From positions 1 through 7,548 of the forward strand of contig JBBSEZ010000476.1 of assembly GCA_038239195.1 (NCBI GenBank): a stretch of 7,548 bases of DNA, written 5' to 3'. The notes under the pieces are model-generated. The model had not been told where the DNA came from and made no database searches. It saw nothing but the letters and a program-made list of their open reading frames with translations. This DNA comes from JBBSEZ01 sp038239195. Lineage in GTDB: Bacteria; Planctomycetota; Planctomycetia; Gemmatales; Gemmataceae. A program made the position numbers and the translations under genes. This document shows positions 1-6,565 of the stretch, one piece after another. Numbering within the stretch: position 1 is the stretch's first letter; each line of letters opens with the position of its first letter.

Positions 1-5
1 ACGGC

Positions 6-3000
6 GTGGCGGCATCGCTCAAGAGCGTCAAGGACGCCAACGTCCAGAGCAGTGCGAACGATGACGCGGCGCTCAAGGCCCGCGGCCAGAAGGTCAAGGC
101 GGTGCTGGGAGCGCTCAAGGCCCCGGCGCTGGAGAGCGTGGTCAAGTTGCAGGCCGCGGGCGACATGCTCAAGGAGCGCCAGGCCAGCGGCGAGAAGTTG
201 GGCTTCGACCCCGACGACCTGCCGACGCGCACGCTGAGCAGTTCTTCGACCATGGTGTTCTGGGTGGTGCTGAGCGCTGGCGTGCTGCTCGCCGGGGCGG
301 CGGGCTGGCTGCGCAAATCGGCCAAGCTCGGCGCCGCGGTCGGCCTGGTGGCCGTGCTCGTCTCCGTGGGCTCGGCGGCCTACGTGGGCACCCGGGCGCC
401 CAAGGTCTACGCGACGCGCACCGTGAAGCTCAACGAGGCGCAGGTGGCCATGTTCGCGACGCACCCGCGGCTCGACCTCTTCGTCGATGGCAACAGCCCG
501 CACTCGGCGGAGAAGTTCGGCTGCACCATTTGCCACGGCGGGCAAGGCAGCGCCACCGACTTCCAACTCTCGTCGCACGTGCCCAACGACACCTCGCAAA
601 AGGAGAAGTGGGAGAAGGACCATAACTGGCAACCGAGCCATCACTGGGACTACCCCATGCTCCAGAAGCGCTTCCTCGAATCGACCTGCGTCAAGTGCCA
701 TCACCAGATGACCGACTTGGTGCGCGACGGCAACAAGGAGGAGGCGCCGAAGCTCCTTCGCGGCTACAACCTCGTCAAGGAAAACGGCTGCTTCGGGTGT
801 CACGAGATTTCGGGCGTCAAAGGCGGCCGCTCGATCGGCCCCGACCTGCGCCTCGAGCCGGGGCCGGCGCTCCAGTATCTCTCGGCCGGCGAGCAGGAGA
901 AGGCCAAGGCCAACCCGATGAACCTGCCGGGGGCGATGCGCAAGGTGGGCCCCGGCCTGCGCCGCCTCGCCGAGAAGACCAACCAGGACTGGACGCGCAA
1001 GTGGGTGGACAGCCCGCGCAGCTTCCGGCCCGACACCAAGATGCCTCACTTCTACCACCTGAGCAACAACAACCAGGAGGCGCTCGAGGGCACCGGGCAG
1101 GAGAAGTTCCCGGCCACCGAGGTCCACGCCATCGCCCACTACCTCTTCGCCGAGAGCAAGGGCAACCTCAAGGGCGAGGACACCTACCGCAAGGCGCTGA
1201 TCGACAACCTGAGCTCCCTCCAGAAGAAGCTCCTTCTCGCCCCCCTGGCGATCCGCGACGAGAAGGAGCTGCACGACGTCGCTCGCAAGCTCGCGGACCT
1301 GGCGCTGCTGTCGGTCCCGGAGTCGCACGGCACCATCAACGACGCCGCGCGGCGGATGCGCGAGGCGCAGGAGCAGTTGCAGGAACTGCACCGCACGCAC
1401 GCCCGGTTTGCCCGCAGCGCCCCCAGCGACGCCGACAAGGGCGAGCGGAAGTGGGTGAGCGATACGCTGGCCGAGGCGAAGCGCGCCCTGGAGTCGGCGA
1501 CGGCGGACCTCCGCAAGGCAGGCGCGCCGACGCCGATCTCGGCCAGGCTCGTCAACGAGGACGGTCGCGAAATCGCCCTGCCCCCGGTGGCCAAGGACCT
1601 GGAAGCCAGCCACAAGCGCGGGCGGCAGTTGTTCACCGAGAAGGGCTGTCTGGCCTGCCACGCCCACGAGGGGACGACGAAGAAGGGCGACGGCTTCCCC
1701 GCCGTGGTGAGCCAGGCCAACCACGGGCCGGAACTGAGCCGGATCGCGGCCAAGATTCGGCCGGAGGTCGGCGCGTCGGAGGGGCGGCGCTGGCTGATCC
1801 AGTGGATCCTCAACCCCAACGTCTACCACCCGCGCACGCGCATGCCGATCACGTACCTGAGCCCGGCCGATGCCGCCGACGTGGCCTTTTGGCTGCTGAC
1901 GCAGGGGTTGACCGAGAGCGAGCGACAAGTCCAGGCCCTCTTGCCGACCTACGTCCTCGACTGGCTGCCGTTGCAGATGATGACCGACTGGAACGTCAAG
2001 GGGCCCGCAGCGCCCACGCGGAAGGACCTGGTGCAACTGGCGCGCGTCTACCTCATCAAGGCGCCGGGCATGACGACGGCAAAGTTGAACGACATGTTCC
2101 CCGAGGATGGCGAGCTCAAGGGGCTGCCCGTGGAGGAACTGACGCACCTGGCCCGCGATGCCGACGAGCGCCGGCTGGCCAAGAAGAAGATCAGCGATGA
2201 CGACCTCAAGTGGTACGTCGGGCGCAAGGCGGTCGGCCGGCAGGGCTGTTATGCCTGCCACGACGTGCCCGGCTTCGAGACGGCCAAGCCGATCGGCGTG
2301 GCGCTCAACGACTGGGGCAAGAAAGACCCGGAGCGCCTCGCCTTCGAGGACGCCGCCATCTGGGTCAAGGACCACTTCACCATCGTGGACGGGCGCAACA
2401 CCCGGCAAGGGGTGGAGAGGCGCGTGCGCGACCTGATCCTGCGCGGGGGACGAGCGCTCCCGGCGGCCGATCAGGCGAAGCTCCGCACCCTGTTGAGCGG
2501 GAGCGACGAAGGAGGGCGGGCCGAGCTCCTGGAGCTTGGCGCCCGCGCCGAGGCGTCCCTGACGCCCGCCGAGCGCCGGGACCTCGGCGAGTTGAGGATG
2601 CAGCTCTCGGTCCAGCCGCGCATCCGCGAGCTGGAGGCCAAGGGAGACAAGGCCCTCGGCGCGCACGAGCGCCGCGAACTGGCGGAGCTCCGCAAGCTCA
2701 AGCTGTGGGACGAGGCGACGGGCCCGCGGACGCCTTATGAGGCGTCGTTCTACCACGCGCTGGAACACCACACGCGCGAGGGCTTCTTGTTCAACAAACT
2801 GCTGGAGCCGCGCAGCTACGACTACAACCGGCTCAAGACGTGGGACGACCGCTTGCGCATGCCACAGTTCCGCTTTGCGCGCTCGCGTCGCCACGCCAAT
2901 GAGAGCGCGGCGGAGCACCGCACCCGGCAGGAGGCCGAGGAGGCCGAGGCCCGCGAGGCCGTGATGACGTTCATTCTCGGCCTGGTGGCCGAGCCGATCC

Positions 3001-4661
3001 CGGAGAAGTACCTCCCCAAGCCCAACCCCGACAAGCAGGCCGAGGTCCGGGGCCGACAGGTGCTCGACCAGTTCAACTGCGGCGGGTGCCATCAGGTGCG
3101 ACCGGGCACGTACGAATTCAAAAACACGCCGGCGATGCAGAAGGTGTTGCAGGATGCGTACGTGGCGGAGATCAACAGCGAGAGGTACAAGGGCGACATG
3201 CCCTTCCCCGGCCACAACGCCTGGACGGGCGTGGCGCAAACGGGCGCCACGCTCGCCGCGTCGGGCGTGCCGACAAGGGTCGATTCGGAGTATGTCGGCC
3301 CGCCGGTGCGCCCGGTGCGCCTCCACGAGGCCCTGCGCTTCCAGGGCGCCGACAAGGTGGCGAGGGACATCCCGGCGGCGACGGAGATCTACCTGCCGCA
3401 GAACGCTCTGGTCCGGGAGACGCAGCCGTACGGCGGGGGGCTGATCGACACGCTGCTGCCCCATCTGACGGCCAAGGGGGACACGGTGGCCCGGGCGAAG
3501 TACGGTCGGACGCGCTTCGACGACGCGGACAACGCGCGCGGGGCTCTGCCCCCGCCGCTGTACCGCGAGGGCGAGCGCGTGCAGCCGGACTGGCTCTACC
3601 GCTTCCTGCTCAACCCGATGCCGATCCGCCCGACCTCGCCGGACAACGGCATCATCCTGCGGATGCCGCGCTTCAACATGAGCCCCGAGGAGTCGCGGGC
3701 GCTGGTGAACTACTTCGCGGCGGTGTCGAAGGTCAACAACCCTGGCGCGGGGATCACCTACCCCTACGCGACCACGAGGCCGAGCGAGGAGTACTGGCGC
3801 GAGCGCTCGGTGGAGTACACGAAGAACCTGGCCCGGCTCAAGCACCTGGAGCCGCCGGCCAAGCTGGTAACGCTGCGCAAGAAGGCAGCGCCGAGCGCCG
3901 AGGAGCAGAAGGAGCTCGAAACGCTCGCCAAGGCCTACAGCGACGAGACGTCGCGCTTCGACGGCCTGCAGAACAAGTCGCAGCGGCAGGGCCTGAGCGA
4001 GGAGGAGAAAGCCGATTTGGAGAAGCTGACCAAGCGGAGCAAGGGCAGCAAGCTGGGCGCCCGGCTGGCCGAGCTGCGGCCGATCTGGGAGACGATGGCG
4101 CAGCAGGACGTCAAGGACGCGACCGCGGCGCTGAAGGAAGCGCGAAAGGAGGCGGCCGCCGCGAAGAAATCCAAGGCAGCCGACCTGACGACGAAGGAGC
4201 AGGCCGTCAAGGAGGCGGAGCAGAAGCTGGCCGACGCGAAGAAAAACACGGGCAAGCGCGTGACAGACCTTCGGCAGGAGTGGGAGACGCGGCGGTCGTA
4301 CCCAGAGGCGGCGCTGCGCGTGGTGACCTCGCCGTCGGTTTGCCTGTCGTGCCACAGCGTCGGTAAGTTGAAGAACCTCGGGGAGAAGGGCCCGAACCTG
4401 GAGATGGCGGCCGACCGGTTGCGGCCGGAGTGGATGGAGTGGTGGATCGGGCACCCCGAACGGATGTTCCCGTACAAGCCGATCATGATCCAGAACTTCA
4501 AGAACGACCCCGATCCGACGAAGTGGGCCTGGCAAGACCTGTTCGCCGGCTCGCCGCGCGAGCAGACGCGGGCGACGCGCGACGTGCTGCTCGACCTGCG
4601 GCGGTGGTCGGACTTGATGGACAAGAGGCCAACCGTTCCTGCTGCGGAGGGGGAGCCTTGA
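6..4661 (+). CDS. Membrane-anchored heptahaem c-type cytochrome, giant multidomain protein (5' end possibly beyond window)
   Basis: Probable respiratory electron-transfer subunit on the outer face of the cytoplasmic membrane. Two hydrophobic segments (about residues 82-102 and 108-128) precede seven CXXCH covalent haem motifs: CTICH 173, CVKCH 228, CFGCH 262, CLACH 548, CYACH 748, CGGCH 1025 and CLSCH 1446. The last five each have a downstream Met suited as distal ligand (M346, M613, M952, M1220, M1494), four of them in class I style 'MP' contexts. The first two form a His-rich dihaem region (H191, H206, H212, H213, H233). Charged, probably helical inserts lie near 390-520, 815-905 and 1260-1430. 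GTG at 6 is the first start in view, but no ribosome site fits in the five bases before it and the frame is open to the edge. With two membrane spans the N-terminus would also be periplasmic, which favours a longer protein, perhaps fused to or following a cytochrome b-type subunit (inference). No subunit name can be assigned safely. Confidence 0.85.
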   Translation: MAASLKSVKDANVQSSANDDAALKARGQKVKAVLGALKAPALESVVKLQAAGDMLKERQASGEKLGFDPDDLPTRTLSSSSTMVFWVVLSAGVLLAGAAGWLRKSAKLGAAVGLVAVLVSVGSAAYVGTRAPKVYATRTVKLNEAQVAMFATHPRLDLFVDGNSPHSAEKFGCTICHGGQGSATDFQLSSHVPNDTSQKEKWEKDHNWQPSHHWDYPMLQKRFLESTCVKCHHQMTDLVRDGNKEEAPKLLRGYNLVKENGCFGCHEISGVKGGRSIGPDLRLEPGPALQYLSAGEQEKAKANPMNLPGAMRKVGPGLRRLAEKTNQDWTRKWVDSPRSFRPDTKMPHFYHLSNNNQEALEGTGQEKFPATEVHAIAHYLFAESKGNLKGEDTYRKALIDNLSSLQKKLLLAPLAIRDEKELHDVARKLADLALLSVPESHGTINDAARRMREAQEQLQELHRTHARFARSAPSDADKGERKWVSDTLAEAKRALESATADLRKAGAPTPISARLVNEDGREIALPPVAKDLEASHKRGRQLFTEKGCLACHAHEGTTKKGDGFPAVVSQANHGPELSRIAAKIRPEVGASEGRRWLIQWILNPNVYHPRTRMPITYLSPADAADVAFWLLTQGLTESERQVQALLPTYVLDWLPLQMMTDWNVKGPAAPTRKDLVQLARVYLIKAPGMTTAKLNDMFPEDGELKGLPVEELTHLARDADERRLAKKKISDDDLKWYVGRKAVGRQGCYACHDVPGFETAKPIGVALNDWGKKDPERLAFEDAAIWVKDHFTIVDGRNTRQGVERRVRDLILRGGRALPAADQAKLRTLLSGSDEGGRAELLELGARAEASLTPAERRDLGELRMQLSVQPRIRELEAKGDKALGAHERRELAELRKLKLWDEATGPRTPYEASFYHALEHHTREGFLFNKLLEPRSYDYNRLKTWDDRLRMPQFRFARSRRHANESAAEHRTRQEAEEAEAREAVMTFILGLVAEPIPEKYLPKPNPDKQAEVRGRQVLDQFNCGGCHQVRPGTYEFKNTPAMQKVLQDAYVAEINSERYKGDMPFPGHNAWTGVAQTGATLAASGVPTRVDSEYVGPPVRPVRLHEALRFQGADKVARDIPAATEIYLPQNALVRETQPYGGGLIDTLLPHLTAKGDTVARAKYGRTRFDDADNARGALPPPLYREGERVQPDWLYRFLLNPMPIRPTSPDNGIILRMPRFNMSPEESRALVNYFAAVSKVNNPGAGITYPYATTRPSEEYWRERSVEYTKNLARLKHLEPPAKLVTLRKKAAPSAEEQKELETLAKAYSDETSRFDGLQNKSQRQGLSEEEKADLEKLTKRSKGSKLGARLAELRPIWETMAQQDVKDATAALKEARKEAAAAKKSKAADLTTKEQAVKEAEQKLADAKKNTGKRVTDLRQEWETRRSYPEAALRVVTSPSVCLSCHSVGKLKNLGEKGPNLEMAADRLRPEWMEWWIGHPERMFPYKPIMIQNFKNDPDPTKWAWQDLFAGSPREQTRATRDVLLDLRRWSDLMDKRPTVPAAEGEP

Positions 4662-4663
4662 GT

Positions 4664-4729
4664 GGCGAGCCGCCGGCTTTATGCCGGCGGAGCACACACG
4701 TTCCGCCGGCATAAAGCCGGCGGCTCGCC
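4664..4729. repeat. Perfect 28-bp inverted repeat, REP/BIME-like, in the intergenic spacer
   Basis: The left arm 4664-4691 and right arm 4702-4729 are exact reverse complements around a 10-base loop (gcacacacgt). Each arm is itself an inverted repeat: CCGCCGGC, a 5-base loop (TTTAT or ATAAA), then GCCGGCGG. The RNA could therefore fold as one 28-bp hairpin or as two 8-bp hairpins. It begins two bases after the cytochrome stop codon and ends nine bases before the next ribosome site. This two-palindrome arrangement resembles paired REP elements (BIMEs). No T-run follows, so it is not a standard intrinsic terminator. It may stabilise or attenuate the transcript between the two genes (inference). 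Confidence 0.85.
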
Positions 4730-4737
4730 CCCCCGCG

Positions 4738-4746
4738 AGAGGAGGT
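4738..4746 (+). promoter_or_regulatory. Ribosome binding site that fixes the start of the first small gene
   Basis: The stretch agaggaggt, with core GGAGG at 4741-4745, lies six bases before ATG 4752. It rules out the in-frame GTG at 4662, which would add 30 residues encoded by the inverted repeat and would bury the signal peptide. Confidence 0.85.
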
Positions 4747-4751
4747 ACGCG

Positions 4752-5498
4752 ATGTCTCGAACGTCGTTGATCGGGGCCGCCGTCCTGACGCTGACGCTGG
4801 CCGCCCCCGCCGAGGCACAGCAGAAGTGGGGCACCGTCAAGGGGCAAGTCGTCTGGGCCGGGCCCGTCGTCGTTCCTCGCCCCGTCGGGGGAAGGGCCCC
4901 TCAGAACGTGGTGGTCAACCCTCGGAACAACGGCCTCAAGTGGGTGGTGGTGTGGCTGGTGGACGTCGATCCGGCCAAGGTGACGGAGCCGATCCCGACC
5001 CATCCGGCGCTCGCGAAGGTGATGCCAGCCAAGGTGGAGCTCGACTGCCCCGGCCTCGAGTTCGAGCCTCACGTCGTCGCGCTGCGGATCGGGCAGTCGC
5101 TCGTGCTGAAGAACTCCTCAGGTGTCCCCGTCAACCCTGACTTGAAGGGGGGCAAGATCGGCCCGCACCTCATCGGGATCGTCCCGCCGGGCAAGAACGT
5201 GGAGGTGCCCGCCAAGGAGTTCAAGCCGCGCCTCATGCCGATTCCCGTCGCATGCAGCGTGAACAACTGGATGAAGGCTTACGCTTTCGTGTTCTCCCAC
5301 CCCTACTTCGCCGTGACGGATGCCGACGGCAACTTCGTCATCAAGAACGCGCCGCAGGGCAAGTATCGCCTGGTCGTCTGGCACGAGGAGTGCGGCTGGG
5401 TCATCGGCGAGAAATCGCCCGCGAAGGGCGGCGGAAAGGTTATCGACATCGCTGCCCTGACGGACGTGGGCAAGATCCAGGCCAAGCCGATCGAGTAG
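4752..5498 (+). CDS. Exported cupredoxin-like protein lacking the predicted copper histidines
   Basis: A 248-residue protein with a Sec signal peptide (residues 1-22, hydrophobic core then AEA before QQ), so periplasmic or outside. It is a close tandem paralogue of the protein at 5689-6483: both begin the mature chain with QQKWGTVKGQVVWAG and share long identical blocks, including a C-terminal beta domain (about 180-230, HPYFAVTDADG to WHEECGW) like those appended to amicyanin-type cupredoxins. At the two copper histidine positions of the paralogue it has V127 and N171. C168 and M174 of the C-x2-H-x2-M loop remain (CSVNNWM). It also lacks the paralogue's 'HC' cysteine in a 12-residue shorter N-terminal loop, and its CC pair. 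The frame is intact with a strong ribosome site, so it appears expressed. Likely role: copper-free structural or partner protein of the neighbouring carriers (inference). A type 1 copper site is unlikely. Confidence 0.85.
   Translation: MSRTSLIGAAVLTLTLAAPAEAQQKWGTVKGQVVWAGPVVVPRPVGGRAPQNVVVNPRNNGLKWVVVWLVDVDPAKVTEPIPTHPALAKVMPAKVELDCPGLEFEPHVVALRIGQSLVLKNSSGVPVNPDLKGGKIGPHLIGIVPPGKNVEVPAKEFKPRLMPIPVACSVNNWMKAYAFVFSHPYFAVTDADGNFVIKNAPQGKYRLVVWHEECGWVIGEKSPAKGGGKVIDIAALTDVGKIQAKPIE
5292..5413 (+). repeat. Near-identical paralogue block, copy 1
   Basis: These 122 bases match 6280-6401 with only two differences (T/C at 5321 versus 6309, C/G at 5402 versus 6390), both silent third-codon changes. 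The rest of the two genes is clearly more diverged, which points to recent gene conversion or unusually strong constraint in this block. Confidence 0.9.
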
Positions 5499-5563
5499 AG
5501 GGTGCTTCGGCCGGCCGACAAAGAAAGCGACGTGGGCCCGCCACACTCCAAACCTCCGGGCCG

Positions 5564-5592
5564 CTGCAAAAAGATGTGGGCGCTTGTACAAT
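5564..5592 (+). promoter_or_regulatory. Weak sigma70-type promoter candidate for the second paralogue
   Basis: TACAAT at 5587-5592 matches five of six bases of the -10 consensus. The hexamer 17 bases upstream, CTGCAA at 5564-5569, matches -35 in only three of six. It sits about 95 bases before ATG 5689 in an unusually A/T-rich patch. A chance match remains quite possible. Confidence 0.25.
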
Positions 5593-5676
5593 ACGTTCTG
5601 GCGGGACGTTGCGAGAACTGGTTTTCGCCCGCGGCGCGTCTCCGAACGACAGCCGTTCCGCCGTTCGCGCCACGGG

Positions 5677-5682
5677 AGGAGG
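5677..5682 (+). promoter_or_regulatory. Ribosome binding site that fixes the start of the second paralogue
   Basis: AGGAGG lies six bases before ATG 5689, the same spacing as in the first paralogue. The flanking bases also match (gaggagg-N-acg, then atgt-N-tcgaacgt), so the duplication included the translation start region. It excludes the in-frame TTG at 5584. Confidence 0.85.
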
Positions 5683-5688
5683 AACGAG

Positions 5689-6483
5689 ATGTATCGAACG
5701 TGGTTCAACGGGGCGAGCGGCCTGGCCGTCGCCCTGATGGCGGCGCTGGCGGTGGCCGGCCCCGCGCAGGCGCAGCAGAAGTGGGGCACCGTCAAGGGCC
5801 AGGTGGTGTGGGCGGGCGGGCCCGTCAAGTTGGCCCCCATCGAAGTGAAGCAGGACAAGGCCCACTGCCTCAAGGATGGCCCGCTCTACCCCGAAAACAT
5901 CGTGGTCAACCCGAAGAACAAGGGGCTGAAGTGGGTGGTGGTGTGGCTGGTGGACGTCGATCCAGCCAAGGCGACCGACCCCATCCCGACGCACCCGTCG
6001 CTGGCCAAGGCGACCGGTAAGGTCGTGATCGACCAGCCTTGTTGCAATTACGATCCCCACGTGGTTACGTTGCGGATCGGGCAGTCGCTGGTCGTGAAGA
6101 ACCCCGCCCCCGTCCCGCACAACGTGGACGTCAAGGGCGGCAAGATCGGCCCGAACCTCAACCCGATCATCCCGCCGGGCAAGAGCGTGGAGGTCGCTGC
6201 CAAGGAATTCAAGCCGCGCATCATCCCCATCCCGGTCGCGTGCAGCATCCACAACTGGATGAAGGCGTACCTGTGCGTCTTCTCCCACCCCTACTTCGCC
6301 GTGACGGACGCCGACGGCAACTTCGTCATCAAGAACGCGCCGCAGGGCAAGTATCGCCTGGTCGTCTGGCACGAGGAGTGCGGCTGGGTGATCGGCGAGA
6401 AGTCCCCCACGAAAGGTGGCGGGAAGGTCATCAACATCACCGCCACGACCGACGTGGGCAAGATCCAGGCCAAGCCCTTGTAG
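5689..6483 (+). CDS. Exported amicyanin-like cupredoxin with C-terminal beta domain
   Basis: A 264-residue protein with a Sec signal peptide (residues 1-28, cleavage AQA before QQ), hence periplasmic. It carries a complete type 1 copper ligand set: H144 in VPHNVD and C185, H188, M191 in CSIHNWM. The C-x2-H-x2-M spacing is that of amicyanin (loop CTPHPFM) and is shorter than the loop of plastocyanin. A beta domain follows (HPYFAVTDADG, residues 200-210, to WHEECGW, 227-233) of the carboxypeptidase-regulatory-like type often joined to such sites. Further cysteines are C60 (AHCLKD), C118, C119, C196 and C231; C60 and C119 are shared with the lipoprotein downstream and may form a disulfide. Probable role: small copper electron carrier or docking partner for the multihaem cytochrome (inference from motif and context). 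A terminator-like hairpin follows its stop codon. Confidence 0.88.
   Translation: MYRTWFNGASGLAVALMAALAVAGPAQAQQKWGTVKGQVVWAGGPVKLAPIEVKQDKAHCLKDGPLYPENIVVNPKNKGLKWVVVWLVDVDPAKATDPIPTHPSLAKATGKVVIDQPCCNYDPHVVTLRIGQSLVVKNPAPVPHNVDVKGGKIGPNLNPIIPPGKSVEVAAKEFKPRIIPIPVACSIHNWMKAYLCVFSHPYFAVTDADGNFVIKNAPQGKYRLVVWHEECGWVIGEKSPTKGGGKVINITATTDVGKIQAKPL
6280..6401 (+). repeat. Near-identical paralogue block, copy 2
   Basis: Partner of 5292-5413, 120 of 122 bases identical at a constant offset of 988. It encodes the HPYFAVTDADG to WHEECGW domain downstream of the copper loop. The similarity breaks down upstream, in the loop itself. Confidence 0.9.
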
Positions 6484-6506
6484 GGCGAGCGAAAATGTCC
6501 CACGAA

Positions 6507-6543
6507 CGGGGCAAGAGGGACGGCCCTCTTGCCCCGCGCTTTC
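6507..6543 (+). terminator. Probable intrinsic terminator after the second paralogue
   Basis: A perfect 13-bp stem (6507-6519 with 6524-6536, CGGGGCAAGAGGG) closes on a 4-base loop ACGG, 23 bases after the stop codon. Only a short T-containing tail follows (cgctttcct), so termination may be partial, with read-through into the lipoprotein gene 30 bases downstream. Confidence 0.6.
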
Positions 6544-6550
6544 CTGACCC

Positions 6551-6556
6551 GGAGGT
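6551..6556 (+). promoter_or_regulatory. Ribosome binding site of the lipoprotein gene
   Basis: GGAGGT lies nine bases before ATG 6566, a slightly wide but workable spacing, separated from it by a pyrimidine run. It supports the ATG that gives an intact lipoprotein signal. Confidence 0.7.
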
Positions 6557-6565
6557 CTTCCCCCC

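Larger units (their letters stand above)
5499..5688. other. 190-bp spacer between the tandem paralogues
   Basis: No coding sequence is convincing here. It contains a 12-bp perfect palindrome (TCGGCCGGCCGA, 5507-5518) just after the stop codon, without a loop or T-run; a more A/T-rich patch at 5565-5600 with the promoter candidate; and short complementary pieces (GGCGCG 5633-5638 with CGCGCC 5666-5671; CGAACG 5643-5648 with CGTTCG 5662-5667) that could pair in the leader of the downstream gene. Its length, twice that of the other spacers, allows for independent transcription of the second paralogue. Confidence 0.5.

Noticed and set aside
695..2200. A 501-residue plus-strand frame inside the cytochrome gene
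   Set aside because: The translation is low-complexity, rich in Arg, Gly, Pro and Ala, as expected from a shifted frame of GC-rich coding DNA. The cytochrome frame carries haem motifs throughout.
4664..4729. The inverted repeat as an intrinsic terminator or CRISPR-like repeat
   Set aside because: A C-run, not a T-run, follows the stem, and there is only one unit with no spacer series.
4662..4751. In-frame GTG at 4662 as the start of the first small gene
   Set aside because: It would encode the inverted repeat as 30 Arg/Gly-rich residues ahead of a clear signal peptide. ATG 4752 has a strong ribosome site.
5507..5518. TCGGCCGGCCGA palindrome as a terminator of the first small gene
   Set aside because: It has no loop and no T-run, and 12-bp GC palindromes arise easily at this base composition.
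5584..5688. In-frame TTG at 5584 as the start of the second paralogue
   Set aside because: The added 35 residues are Arg-rich, unlike a signal peptide, and ATG 5689 has a better ribosome site that aligns with the first paralogue.
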